This document shows, piece by piece, positions 8,822 through 16,932 of a DNA stretch of 64,000 nt (its first letter is position 1; each line of letters starts with the position of its first letter). Source of the DNA: Pedococcus aerophilus (GTDB taxonomy: Bacteria; Actinomycetota; Actinomycetes; Actinomycetales; Dermatophilaceae); contig NZ_BAAARN010000003.1 in the NCBI RefSeq assembly GCF_039532215.1, positions 388,485 through 452,484 of the forward strand. Reading direction: 5' to 3'. The notes below the pieces were generated by a model. The model made no database searches. It worked only from the letters and a program-made list of their open reading frames with translations, and had not been told where the DNA came from. A program made the translations under genes and the position numbers.

Positions 8822-10232
8822 CGGCGCGCGCACCCTCGTCGCCGGGGTCGACTCCTCGACCCAGTCCACCAAGGTCGTCGTCTGCGACGCCGCGACGGGC
8901 GAGATCGTGCGCTCCGGCCGTGCACCGCACCCCGACGGGACTGCCGTCCACCCCGACCGGTGGTGGGAGGCGTACACGACCGCCACGGCCGACGGGCTGC
9001 TCGAGGACGTCTCGGCCATCGCCGTCGGGGGCCAGCAGCACGGCATGTGCGCGCTCGACGAGTCGGGCGAGGTCATCCGGGAGGCGTTGCTGTGGAACGA
9101 CACCCGCTCCGCCCAGGCTGCGCGTGACCTCACCGACGAGCTGGGGGGGCCGCAGGAGTGGGTGCGGCGCACGGGCATGGCCCTCGTGCCGAGCTTCACC
9201 GTCACCAAGGTCCGCTGGCTCGCCGACCACGAGCCCGAGAACGCGGCACGGGTCCACGACGTCGTGCTGCCGCACGACTGGCTGACCGCGCAGATCCTCA
9301 AGCAGGGCAACGGTTTCGAGCGCTACACGACCGACCGCGGCGATGCGTCGGGCACGGGCTACTTCTCGAGCACCTCGGACTCCTACCTGCCCGACCTCCA
9401 GGAGCTCGCCCTCGGACGGGTCTTCGGCGTCCCCCACGTGCTCGGCCCCCACGAGGTCGCGGGGCGCACAGACGGCGGGATGGTCGTCGGGCCGGGGACC
9501 GGGGATAACGCCGGGGCGGCCCTCGGACTGGGACTGCGTCCCGGTGACGTCGTCGTCTCCCTCGGGACCAGCGGTGCCGTGTTCGCCGACGCCGACCAGC
9601 CGGTGGCCGACCCCAACGGCCTGATCGCCTCCTTCGCCAGCGCCTCCGGTGGCCACCTGCCCCTCATGGCGACCCTCAACGCCGCCCGGGTGCTCACCGC
9701 GGCGGCGCAGCTCCTCGGCACCGACCTCGACGGCCTCGACCGGCTCGCCCTCGCTGCCGAGCCGGGAGCCGGCGGCCTGACGCTGCTGCCCTACCTCGAC
9801 GGCGAGCGCAGCCCGAGCCTGCCCGACGCCACGGGCACCCTGGGCGGGCTGACCCGGTCGAACGCCACCCCCGAGAACCTCGCCCGGGCTGCTGTCGAGG
9901 GGATGCTCGCCAACCTCGTGTCCGGGGTGTCGGACGTCCGCAGGCTCGGCCTGCCGGTCGAGCGGGTGCTCCTCATCGGAGGGGCCTCGGCCTCGCGGGC
10001 CGTGCGCGCGATCGCCCCGTCGCTGTTCGGCGTGCCCGTCGCGATCCCCGCGCCGGGTGAGTACGTCGGCCTCGGCGCGGCCCGCCAAGCGGCCTGGGTG
10101 CTGTCCGGCGACGACGCGCCCCCGGCATGGACGGTGACGGTCGAGGAGACCCTCGACCCGCCGTCGGATGACGACGGTGGATCCGTGCTCGAGCGCTACG
10201 CGACGCTGTTGGAGACCGTGCACGGCTCCTGA
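8814..10232 (+). CDS. xylB: Xylulokinase
   Basis: A 472-residue FGGY-family sugar kinase. The N-terminal phosphate-binding segment GVDSSTQSTKVVV, the xylulokinase signature IAVGGQQHGM followed by WNDTRS, and the C-terminal GGASAS nucleotide loop are all present. It phosphorylates D-xylulose with ATP and feeds the pentose phosphate pathway. As the last gene of the polyol operon it implies that at least one substrate is a pentitol such as D-arabitol or xylitol. The GTG start overlaps the preceding gene by 8 bases. Its last 37 bases overlap the end of the convergent MFS gene. Confidence 0.93.
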   Translation: MADGARTLVAGVDSSTQSTKVVVCDAATGEIVRSGRAPHPDGTAVHPDRWWEAYTTATADGLLEDVSAIAVGGQQHGMCALDESGEVIREALLWNDTRSAQAARDLTDELGGPQEWVRRTGMALVPSFTVTKVRWLADHEPENAARVHDVVLPHDWLTAQILKQGNGFERYTTDRGDASGTGYFSSTSDSYLPDLQELALGRVFGVPHVLGPHEVAGRTDGGMVVGPGTGDNAGAALGLGLRPGDVVVSLGTSGAVFADADQPVADPNGLIASFASASGGHLPLMATLNAARVLTAAAQLLGTDLDGLDRLALAAEPGAGGLTLLPYLDGERSPSLPDATGTLGGLTRSNATPENLARAAVEGMLANLVSGVSDVRRLGLPVERVLLIGGASASRAVRAIAPSLFGVPVAIPAPGEYVGLGAARQAAWVLSGDDAPPAWTVTVEETLDPPSDDDGGSVLERYATLLETVHGS

Positions 10233-11443
10233 GCGGCGGCAGGCTCGTGCGCCGTGGTGACCGCGCCATCGGCTTTCCGTGCGGCCGAGGCACGACGGGT
10301 CCGTCGGGCCAGCTGGTCGGCCACGACCAGGACCACGAGCGCGCCGAGGCTCAGGGCCGCGCCGTCCCACAGGGTCGAGGCGTAGCCCAGGCCGGCGCTG
10401 ATGGTCAGGCCGCCGAGCCATGCACCGGCGGCGTTGCCCACGTTGAAGGCCGCGATGTTGGCGCCGCTGGCCAGGGTCGGGGCCGACCCGGCATACGTCA
10501 TGATCCGCATCTGCAGGCCCGGCACGGTGGCGAACCCGAACGTCCCCATGAGCACCAGGCCGACCACGGCCATCACCGGCGAGTCGGCCGTGGCGGCGAA
10601 GACGGCCATGACGACCGTCAGTCCAGCCAGCACCACGGTGAGCGTGACGGGCACGGAGCGGTCGGCCGCACGACCCCCGGCCCAGTTGCCGGCGAAAAGC
10701 CCGAGCCCGAAGAGCACCAGCAGCCACGGGACGGTCGTGGACGCGAACCCGCTGACCTCGGTGAGCGTGTACGCGATGTAGGTGAAGGCACCGAACATCC
10801 CACCGAACCCGAGGACCGTCACGAGCAGCGACAGCCAGACCTGGCCCGAGCGGAAGGCCCCGAGCTCGTGCCGCAGGCCCGGCTCGTCCGCCGACACGGG
10901 CTGCGAGGGGACGAGGGTGGCCATGCCGACCAGGGCGACGACACCGATCACGGCGATCGCCCAGAACGTCGAGCGCCACCCGAGCTGCTGACCCAGCAGG
11001 GTGCCCAGCGGGACACCGAGGACGTTGGCGGTGGTCAGACCGGCGAACATCATCGCGATGGCCCCGGCCTTCTTCTCCGGGGCGACCAGGCCCGCGGCGA
11101 CGACGGCACCGATGCCGAAGAATGCGCCGTGGGTCAGCGCGGCGAGGACGCGACCGAGCAGCATCACCTCGTAGCTCCCGGCGAGCGCGGAGACGAGGTT
11201 GCCGGCGATGAACAGGACCATGAGCGCGGTGAGGACGTGCTTGCGGTTGAACCGGGTCACGGCCGCGGTGAGGCCGATCGCCCCGACCGCGACGGACAGG
11301 GCGTAGCCGGAGATCAGCCAGCCGGCGGTGGCCTCGTCGACGGCGAAGTCGGCGGCCACCTGCGGGAGCAGTCCGGCGATGACGAACTCGGTGAGTCCGA
11401 TCCCGAAGCCACCGAGGGCCAGGGCGAGCAGGGCGAGGGGCAT
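10196..11443 (-). CDS. MFS drug/sugar efflux transporter (AraJ/Cmx type)
   Basis: A 415-residue major facilitator protein with 12 apparent membrane spans. The first is LALLALALGGFGIGLTEFVIAG, and the group motif LGRVLAALTHGAFFGIG falls near residues 100-116. Members of this DHA1 branch export chloramphenicol-like drugs or sugars. The start at 11443 is supported by GAAGGA just upstream; a longer reading from 11521 would begin in the operator. It is divergent from a MarR regulator, a classical efflux/regulator pair. The C-terminal 12 codons overlap xylB on the other strand. Confidence 0.88.
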   Translation of the reverse strand: MPLALLALALGGFGIGLTEFVIAGLLPQVAADFAVDEATAGWLISGYALSVAVGAIGLTAAVTRFNRKHVLTALMVLFIAGNLVSALAGSYEVMLLGRVLAALTHGAFFGIGAVVAAGLVAPEKKAGAIAMMFAGLTTANVLGVPLGTLLGQQLGWRSTFWAIAVIGVVALVGMATLVPSQPVSADEPGLRHELGAFRSGQVWLSLLVTVLGFGGMFGAFTYIAYTLTEVSGFASTTVPWLLVLFGLGLFAGNWAGGRAADRSVPVTLTVVLAGLTVVMAVFAATADSPVMAVVGLVLMGTFGFATVPGLQMRIMTYAGSAPTLASGANIAAFNVGNAAGAWLGGLTISAGLGYASTLWDGAALSLGALVVLVVADQLARRTRRASAARKADGAVTTAHEPAAAQEPCTVSNSVA

Positions 11444-11492
11444 GGGTGTTCCTTCAGGCGTGGAGGGATGCTGTTTCCGGAGCCGGTATGCG

Positions 11493-11536
11493 GCGCGTGC
11501 AACTACCAGCGCACGCATCAAGTTAGTTGCACGCGC
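11493..11536. promoter_or_regulatory. Inverted repeat between MFS exporter and marR
   Basis: Perfect 13-base arms GCGCGTGCAACTA (11493-11505) and TAGTTGCACGCGC (11524-11536) are separated by 18 bases. They fill the divergent region and lie just upstream of the marR -10 box. This is the expected position for a MarR-family operator controlling both genes. Confidence 0.7.
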
Positions 11537-11556
11537 GGGTTATTGCAAAGGCGGGC

Positions 11557-11562
11557 TAGAAT
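11557..11562 (+). promoter_or_regulatory. -10 box of leaderless marR mRNA
   Basis: TAGAAT ends 6 bases before the ATG at 11569 and there is no ribosome site, so the transcript probably starts at or beside the ATG. Confidence 0.55.
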
Positions 11563-11568
11563 CGGGCT

Positions 11569-12024
11569 ATGGGAATCGCCGATGACGCCGTCGAGATCCG
11601 CGCCCAGGGCTGGCGCACCCTCGCCGCCCTGCACGGCCACATCGAGGGAGCCCTCGAGCGCGAGCTGACCTCGGGGCACGGGTTGTCGGTCGTCGAGTTC
11701 ACCGTCCTCGACGCCCTCTCCCGCCAGGACGGCTGGCACATGCGGATGTCGCAGCTCGCGCGTGCTGCCGCCCTGTCGAGCAGCGCCACGACCCGCCTGG
11801 TCAACCGGCTCGAGGACCGTGGCCTCATCACCCGGATCCTGTGCGCCGACGACCGGCGTGGCATCTACACCGAGCTCACGCCCTCGGGATCGGCGCTGCT
11901 GGACGAGGCCCGACCGACGCACCACCGGGTGCTCGAGGAGGCGCTGCAGTCGGCGGCCGACGTGCCCGAGCTGGCCCCGCTCGTCGATGCCCTGCACCGC
12001 CTGCCCAGTCCCGCGGCAGTCTGA
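11569..12024 (+). CDS. MarR-family transcriptional regulator
   Basis: A 151-residue winged helix-turn-helix protein. The DNA-binding part spans about residues 55-100 (MRMSQLARAAALSSSATTRL then VNRLEDRGLITR) and the beta-wing is DDRRGIYTELTPSG. MarR proteins form dimers that repress until a small molecule binds. It is divergent from the MFS exporter and most likely represses that gene and itself through the 13-base inverted repeat between them. The ATG is preceded by a TAGAAT box at leaderless spacing. Confidence 0.9.
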   Translation: MGIADDAVEIRAQGWRTLAALHGHIEGALERELTSGHGLSVVEFTVLDALSRQDGWHMRMSQLARAAALSSSATTRLVNRLEDRGLITRILCADDRRGIYTELTPSGSALLDEARPTHHRVLEEALQSAADVPELAPLVDALHRLPSPAAV

Positions 12025-12063
12025 TCCGGCGGTAGCCCACCGGCGCCCCCCGGGGGTGGCCGC

Positions 12064-12112
12064 GAGTGACCACGTCACTGACCGCACAGCGCGTTCAGTG
12101 ACCTGGTCACTC
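12064..12112. promoter_or_regulatory. Two tandem AGTGAC-N3-GTCACT operator-like palindromes
   Basis: AGTGAC-CAC-GTCACT (12065-12079) and AGTGAC-CTG-GTCACT (12097-12111) have centres 32 bases apart, about three helical turns. Together they also form a larger hairpin with 17 of 18 bases paired (12064-12081 with 12095-12112). They lie 37 bases before the cupin start and 40 after the marR stop. Two phased copies suggest cooperative binding by a TetR-like dimer, but a marR terminator is the alternative. Confidence 0.55.
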
Positions 12113-12148
12113 CCGCCCCCTTGCCGCTCCCTGCGGACCGTGGTGAAG

Positions 12149-12652
12149 ATGTCGGACATGAGCTACCCACCGCCGCTCTACGACGGCGAGCACGGAGAGG
12201 TGAGCGCCACGGTGCGCGCAGGCAGCGCCGGCCCGGAGCTGACCTACCCCAACGGGAACCGGGTGCACTACCTGTCGACGGGCGCGTCGACCGGCGGCTT
12301 GTTCGGGCTCTACCGCTGGGAGTTCGCCCCTGGTCGCAGTGGCCCCGACGCCCACTTCCACCGCACCCTCACCGAGTCGTTCTACATCCTCTCCGGCGAG
12401 GTGACGGTCTACGACGGGGCCGCCTGGCGCGTCACCCGGCCGGGCGACTACCTCCACGTGCCTGCCGGTGGGCTGCACGGCTTCCGGAACGACTCGGGGG
12501 CCGAGGCGTCGATGCTCCTGCACTTCGCGCCCGGGGCACCGCGCGAGGGCTACTTCGAAGGGCTGGCCAGGGTGGCGGCGGGCGAGACCATGACCGACGC
12601 CGAGCGCGAGGAGTTCATGAGGTACCACGACAACCACTGGGTCGACGGCTGA
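12149..12652 (+). CDS. Cupin-domain protein
   Basis: A 167-residue single-domain cupin. The first cupin motif HFHRTLTESFYILSGEVTVY and the second PGDYLHVPAGGLHGFRN supply the expected metal-binding histidines and glutamate (H-x-H-x-E and a later H). Cupins of this kind can be small-molecule dioxygenases, isomerases or binding proteins, and the function cannot be assigned further. The start is ATG 12149, with an in-frame ATG at 12158 as alternative; no clear ribosome site is seen. Paired palindromes upstream suggest tight regulation by a repressor not next to it. Confidence 0.8.
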   Translation: MSDMSYPPPLYDGEHGEVSATVRAGSAGPELTYPNGNRVHYLSTGASTGGLFGLYRWEFAPGRSGPDAHFHRTLTESFYILSGEVTVYDGAAWRVTRPGDYLHVPAGGLHGFRNDSGAEASMLLHFAPGAPREGYFEGLARVAAGETMTDAEREEFMRYHDNHWVDG

Positions 12653-12654
12653 GG

Positions 12655-13881
12655 TCAGGCGGTGCTGCCGGGCTCGAGCCTCGCGCCGGCGGCCACCTCG
12701 GCCCGTCGTGGCACGCGGCTGTCACGACCCACGAGGGTGATCTCGTCGTCGGTGGCCTTGCGGCGGGTCGACAGCGCACCGACCACGGCCCCCTGCCCCA
12801 CCACCACGCCGGAGTCGAGGACGCTCGTGGCGACGCTCGCCCCGCCCTCGACGACCACGCCGGCGAACAGCACGCTGTCCTCCACCCGGGCCCCCGCGGC
12901 GACCTTCACGCCCGGGCCCAGCACGCTGCGCACGACCTCACCGGCGACGTCGCACCCCGGCGACACGAGGCTGTCGACCACCTGGGCACCCTTGCGCACC
13001 AGCGCGGGAGGCAGCTCGGGGAACCGCGTCAGCACGGGCCGGTCGGCGTCGTCGAAGACATCGACCCGTCCGGCGAGCAGGTCGCGGTGCGCCTGGAGGA
13101 ACGACTCGGGTCGGCCCACGTCGCGCCAGTAGCCGCCGATCGGGGCCGCCCACACCTGCCCTCGCCCGACCAGTCGGGGCAGCAGGTGCTCACCGAAGTC
13201 ACCCAGGCCGTCCTCGTCGAGCTCACCGCTCGCAGCGAGGTCGGCCCGCAGGGCGTCGAGGCTCTCGAGGAGGACGACGGCGTCGTAGACGAACACCTCG
13301 GTCGCCACCACCCCGGACGCAGGACTCGTCGGCTTGTAGTCGAAGCCCGTGACGTGGCCGTCCGCACCGGCGGTGACGACCGCCTGGTGGGCGGCCTCCA
13401 CCTTGGTCATCTCGGCGGTGACGATGGTGCACTCGGCCTCCCGCTCCCGGTGCAGGGCGAGCACGGCGTCCAGGTCGCACCGGAAGACGTGGTCGGCGCT
13501 GATGACCACCACCTGGTCCGCGCCGAACGCCTCGATCTGGTCGCGCATGCGCAGCAGGGCATCGGCGTTGCCGAGGGAGAACCCGCTCTCGGAGCGCGAG
13601 CCGTCACCCTGCTCGGGCACGACGCGGCGGTAGCCACCGCGGGTCCGGTCGAGGTCCCAGGGCCGACCTCCTGCGAGGTGCGGGTCGAGGGAGCCGGCCT
13701 GGTACTGCACCGACACCCAGACGTCGCTGATCGTGCTGTGCGCCAACGACGACAGCGCGAAGTCGATGAGCTGGTAGGACCCGGCGAACGGCAGCGCGGG
13801 CTTGGCACGCTCCCTCGTCAGGACATCCATCCGGCTCCCCTGGCCGCCTGCCTGGACCAGACCGAGCACGCGGTTCGTCAT
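12655..13881 (-). CDS. GlgC-like sugar-phosphate nucleotidyltransferase
   Basis: A 408-residue protein with the nucleotidyltransferase fold. It has the P-loop-like LVQAGGQGSRM at about residues 8-18, RAKPALPFAGSYQLIDFALS at about 25-44, the DHVF metal site near residue 130, and a C-terminal left-handed beta-helix region (SVLDSGVVVGQGAVVG). It resembles glucose-1-phosphate adenylyltransferase, but several usually strict positions differ (VQAGGQGSRM for VLAGGEGKRL), so it may be a paralogue with a different sugar. It starts 9 bases after the pucR stop. The -10-like TAGGGT at 13888-13893 overlaps that stop. Confidence 0.8.
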   Translation of the reverse strand: MTNRVLGLVQAGGQGSRMDVLTRERAKPALPFAGSYQLIDFALSSLAHSTISDVWVSVQYQAGSLDPHLAGGRPWDLDRTRGGYRRVVPEQGDGSRSESGFSLGNADALLRMRDQIEAFGADQVVVISADHVFRCDLDAVLALHREREAECTIVTAEMTKVEAAHQAVVTAGADGHVTGFDYKPTSPASGVVATEVFVYDAVVLLESLDALRADLAASGELDEDGLGDFGEHLLPRLVGRGQVWAAPIGGYWRDVGRPESFLQAHRDLLAGRVDVFDDADRPVLTRFPELPPALVRKGAQVVDSLVSPGCDVAGEVVRSVLGPGVKVAAGARVEDSVLFAGVVVEGGASVATSVLDSGVVVGQGAVVGALSTRRKATDDEITLVGRDSRVPRRAEVAAGARLEPGSTA

Positions 13882-13890
13882 CGCCCCACC

Positions 13891-15450
13891 CTAGGCAGTG
13901 CTCTGCGCCGGCGCTGCGCCGGTGGTGTCGAGCAGGGCGGCGAGCTGCAGCCGCAGGGCGAGCCGCACCACCGGGTCGTCGAGGTCGAGCCCGGCGAGGT
14001 CGGCGATGCGGTTCATCCGGTAGCGCATGGTGTTGGGGTGCACGTGGATCGAGCGGGCCGCCCGGCCCGGCGCGCCAGGATGGTCCAGCCACGCGGCGAG
14101 CGTCTCCAGGTGGTCGCTGCTGTGCTCCCGGTCGTGCGCGACCAGGATGTCGAGCGGACCGAGCACGTCCGCCCCTCGCAGCGTCGCCGCCGCCCGCTCG
14201 ACCGTCACCTGCGCCCACACGTCCTCGTGCACCAGCGTGGCCGGCTCGGCGTCCGGACCGACGACGCGCTCCGCCTCGAGCGCCTCGGCCTTCGACCGTT
14301 CCAACTCGGCGACGGTGTGTGCCGTGCGCCCGGCGCGCGCGGTGAGCTCCAGGGACTCGCCCCGCGCCCGCTCCACCACGCCGGTGAGCCAGCCCCACGT
14401 CCCGGGCGAGGGGTCCTCGCTGTCGCGCACCACGGCATACGCCCGGTTGTCGAGGTCGGCGAGCAGGGGCTGGTTCCACGCGTGGCGCCGTGACACCGAC
14501 TCCCAGAGGTCGAGCAGCCGGGCGGCCCCACCCTCACCGCCGAGGCAGACCACCCGCCACGGACCCGGCGGGAGCCACCCGCCGGCCCCGGAGGTGCTGC
14601 CCGAGAGCACTCCGCGCAACCGGTCGGCGGCGACGCGACGGGACAGGTCGGCCTGGGCCCGCAGGCGCAGCAGGTGCAGTGCCACCACGGAGGAGGTCTG
14701 GACGAGCTCGGCGACGAGGTGCGCAGGGGGCCGGTCCTCGACGACGGCCCAGATCGACCCGAGCCACTCGCTGCCGGCGCGGACCGGCACGACCAGTCGG
14801 GGCAGCGTGCCGTTGGGGTCGGCGGGGACGAAGACGGGTTCGCTCGACCGGGCCAGCCGCCGGAAGACGCCTCGGGCACGCAGGCTGGCAAGCACCTCGT
14901 CCGGGACGCGGCGGCCGACGATCGTGGAGACGCGCGCCGGGTCGGTCACGTCCTGGCGCGAGGAGTAGGCCAGCACCCGGGACTGGGCGTCCTCGATGGT
15001 GACCGGGGCGTCGACGAGGGCGGCGGCGGCGTCGGCGAGCGCGAAGAGGTCGTCCTGGACGGGGACGTCGCCCCGGTGTCCCCCGGTCGTGGCCCCCGCC
15101 CGGTCGATGACCCCGCGGAGCAGCCAGACGACGTGCGCCCAGGAGGCCTGCTCGGCCAGTCCGACCAGGGCGAGCCCCTCCCGGCGGGCGCGGTCGCGCA
15201 CCTGGCGGCGGGTGGCCAGGCTCCGGCGCAGGACCAGCCCACCCGCGCCGGCCGCAGCCGCGGCCTCGACGAGGGCGACCGCCGCCTCGGTGGTCTCGAC
15301 CCCGACGCCGAGCACCAGGTCGGCCGGCTGGCCCACCACGCCATGACCCGGCTCGGCGATGGTCAGGTCGTCGACCTCGGCGCCGGCCGGGTCGACCCCG
15401 AGCGTCAGCAGCCCGGCGAGGGTGGCAGTGAGGTCGGCGACGCTGAGCAC
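13891..15450 (-). CDS. PucR-family transcriptional regulator
   Basis: A 519-residue regulator from GTG 15450. The N-terminal ligand-sensing domain (about 1-120) and GGDEF-like middle lead to the PucR C-terminal helix-turn-helix (about 450-510: ARSIHVHPNTMRYRMNRI then ADLAGLDL). PucR proteins regulate purine, amino acid and proline catabolism. It is divergent from a DadA-like enzyme, so it probably controls D-amino acid or related oxidation. I chose GTG 15450 because sequence upstream loses family character and a 17-base palindrome lies there. Confidence 0.87.
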   Translation of the reverse strand: MLSVADLTATLAGLLTLGVDPAGAEVDDLTIAEPGHGVVGQPADLVLGVGVETTEAAVALVEAAAAAGAGGLVLRRSLATRRQVRDRARREGLALVGLAEQASWAHVVWLLRGVIDRAGATTGGHRGDVPVQDDLFALADAAAALVDAPVTIEDAQSRVLAYSSRQDVTDPARVSTIVGRRVPDEVLASLRARGVFRRLARSSEPVFVPADPNGTLPRLVVPVRAGSEWLGSIWAVVEDRPPAHLVAELVQTSSVVALHLLRLRAQADLSRRVAADRLRGVLSGSTSGAGGWLPPGPWRVVCLGGEGGAARLLDLWESVSRRHAWNQPLLADLDNRAYAVVRDSEDPSPGTWGWLTGVVERARGESLELTARAGRTAHTVAELERSKAEALEAERVVGPDAEPATLVHEDVWAQVTVERAAATLRGADVLGPLDILVAHDREHSSDHLETLAAWLDHPGAPGRAARSIHVHPNTMRYRMNRIADLAGLDLDDPVVRLALRLQLAALLDTTGAAPAQSTA

Positions 15451-15470
15451 ACGCCTACTGTCCCACGGGT

Positions 15471-15487
15471 TTGTGCCGGTGGCACAA
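15471..15487. promoter_or_regulatory. Palindrome between pucR and dadA-like gene
   Basis: TTGTGCC-GGT-GGCACAA is a perfect 7-3-7 inverted repeat, 21 bases upstream of the PucR start and 66 bases before the DadA-like start. It is the candidate PucR operator. Confidence 0.6.
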
Positions 15488-15553
15488 CTGTGGCGTCTAC
15501 TTCTGTGCTCGTGGCCCGGTGCAGCCTCTATCAGCGAGCGCGAGCATCGACGC

Positions 15554-16831
15554 ATGGCTTCCTCCCGCACCGTCACCGCAGCCGGTCTCCCCGTCCCCCA
15601 GCGCGTCGCCGTCGTCGGCGCCGGCATGGTGGGTCTGTCCACCGCCTGGTTCCTCCAGGAGCACGGAGTGGAGGTGACCGTCCTCGACCGCGAGGGGGTC
15701 GCCGCCGGTTCCTCCTGGGGCAACGCCGGCTGGCTGACGCCGGGCATCGCGACGCCCCTCCCGGAGCCCGCCGTCCTCAAGTACGGCATCCGCGCCGTCC
15801 TGTCACCCTCGTCCCCGGTCTACGTGCCGCCGAGCGCCGACCCCAAGTTCCTCAAGTTCGTCACGGGCTTCACGAAGAACTCGACGATGAAGGCCTGGAA
15901 GAAGGCCATGGGGTCCCTCGTGCCCGTGAACGACCTGTCGCTGGAGAGCTTCGACCTCCTGCGCGACGGTGGCGTCAAGGCCGACACCCGTGAGGCGAAG
16001 TCGTTCCTCGCGTCGTACCGCACCGAGACCGAGCGGGTCACCCTGCTCGAGGAGATCGAGCACATCCACGCCGCCGGCCAGGCCATCGAGTTCGAGGCCC
16101 TCACCGGCGACCAGGCCCGCGCCATCGAGCCGAGCCTGTCCGACGAGATCGGCGCGGCGATCCTGCTCAAGGGCCAGCGCTTCATCGACCCGGGCTCCTA
16201 CGTCCACGCGCTCGCCGACTCCGTCCGCGAGCGCGGCGGCAAGATCATGGACGCCGCCACGGTGGCCGACATCCGCGACACCGGCGCCGGCGTGGTCGTC
16301 ACCACGGCGGAGGGATCGGTCGAGGAGTTCGACGCCGCCGTCCTCGCGACCGGTGCGTGGCTCGGCAAGCTCGCCCGCCAGTTCGGCGTGAAGAACGTCG
16401 TCCAGGCCGGCCGCGGCTACTCCTTCTCCGTCGAGATCGACCACGTGCCCAACGGCCCGGTCTACTTCCCCGCCCAGCGAGTCGCCTGCACGCCGATCGG
16501 CGACCGCCTCCGCGTTGCGGGGATGATGGAGTTCCGCAAGCCCGAGGCGGCTCTCGACCAGCGCCGCATCCAGGCCATCGCCGAGGCCGCCCGCCCGCTC
16601 CTGAAGGGCGCCAACCTCGATGACCGCCAGGACGAGTGGGTCGGCTCGCGCCCCTGCACCGTCGACGGCCTGCCTCTCATCGGTGCCACCAGGTCGCCGC
16701 GCGTCTTCGCCGCGGGTGGTCACGGCATGTGGGGCATCACCCTCGGCCCGGTCACCGGCCGCCTGCTCGCGCAGACGATGGTCACCGGCAAGCAGGTCGA
16801 CCAGCTGCGCCCGTTCGACCCGATGCGCTGA
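15554..16831 (+). CDS. D-amino acid dehydrogenase / FAD-dependent oxidoreductase (DadA-like)
   Basis: A 425-residue DAO-family flavoprotein. The FAD-binding VAVVGAGMVGLSTAWFLQEHG is near residues 17-37, followed by the family pattern GSSWGNAGWLTPG. C-terminal segments GSRPCTVDGLPLIG and GHGMWGITLGP complete the FAD site. It should oxidise D-amino acids to 2-oxo acids and pass electrons to the respiratory chain; glycine or opine oxidation are alternatives. It is divergent from a PucR regulator and followed by a strong hairpin. The ATG at 15554 lacks a strong ribosome site. Confidence 0.88.
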   Translation: MASSRTVTAAGLPVPQRVAVVGAGMVGLSTAWFLQEHGVEVTVLDREGVAAGSSWGNAGWLTPGIATPLPEPAVLKYGIRAVLSPSSPVYVPPSADPKFLKFVTGFTKNSTMKAWKKAMGSLVPVNDLSLESFDLLRDGGVKADTREAKSFLASYRTETERVTLLEEIEHIHAAGQAIEFEALTGDQARAIEPSLSDEIGAAILLKGQRFIDPGSYVHALADSVRERGGKIMDAATVADIRDTGAGVVVTTAEGSVEEFDAAVLATGAWLGKLARQFGVKNVVQAGRGYSFSVEIDHVPNGPVYFPAQRVACTPIGDRLRVAGMMEFRKPEAALDQRRIQAIAEAARPLLKGANLDDRQDEWVGSRPCTVDGLPLIGATRSPRVFAAGGHGMWGITLGPVTGRLLAQTMVTGKQVDQLRPFDPMR

Positions 16832-16844
16832 CCGATCACGTCGT

Positions 16845-16882
16845 CCGAAGAGCCGTCCCGTGCACGCGGGGCGGCTCTTCGG
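16845..16882 (+). terminator. Hairpin terminator after dadA-like gene
   Basis: Arms CCGAAGAGCCGTCCCG and CGGGGCGGCTCTTCGG pair at 15 of 16 positions around a 6-base loop, starting 13 bases after the stop codon. There is no T run, as is usual in high-GC actinobacteria. Confidence 0.75.
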
Positions 16883-16905
16883 CGTTCCGCCCACCCTGTG
16901 ACGGA

Positions 16906-16922
16906 ATACCATAGGGGGGTAT
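16906..16922. promoter_or_regulatory. CsoR copper operator
   Basis: ATACC-ATAGGGG-GGTAT has the TACC...GGTA dyad with a G-rich centre typical of CsoR operators. It overlaps the TATGGT box (16920-16925) that lies 7 bases before the csoR ATG at 16933, so bound CsoR would block the promoter directly. Confidence 0.75.
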
Positions 16923-16925
16923 GGT
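16920..16925 (+). promoter_or_regulatory. -10 box of csoR operon
   Basis: TATGGT lies 7 bases before ATG 16933 and shares bases with the CsoR operator. The spacing suits a leaderless transcript. Confidence 0.5.
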
Positions 16926-16932
16926 GTTGGGC

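Noticed and set aside
13888-13893. TAGGGT 6 bases before the GlgC-like ATG
   Set aside because: The TA comes from the pucR stop codon on the same strand and the genes are 9 bases apart, so an independent promoter is not needed.
12121-14493. Plus-strand open frame of 790 codons
   Set aside because: It lies over the cupin, GlgC-like and PucR genes in other frames and shows only low-complexity composition.
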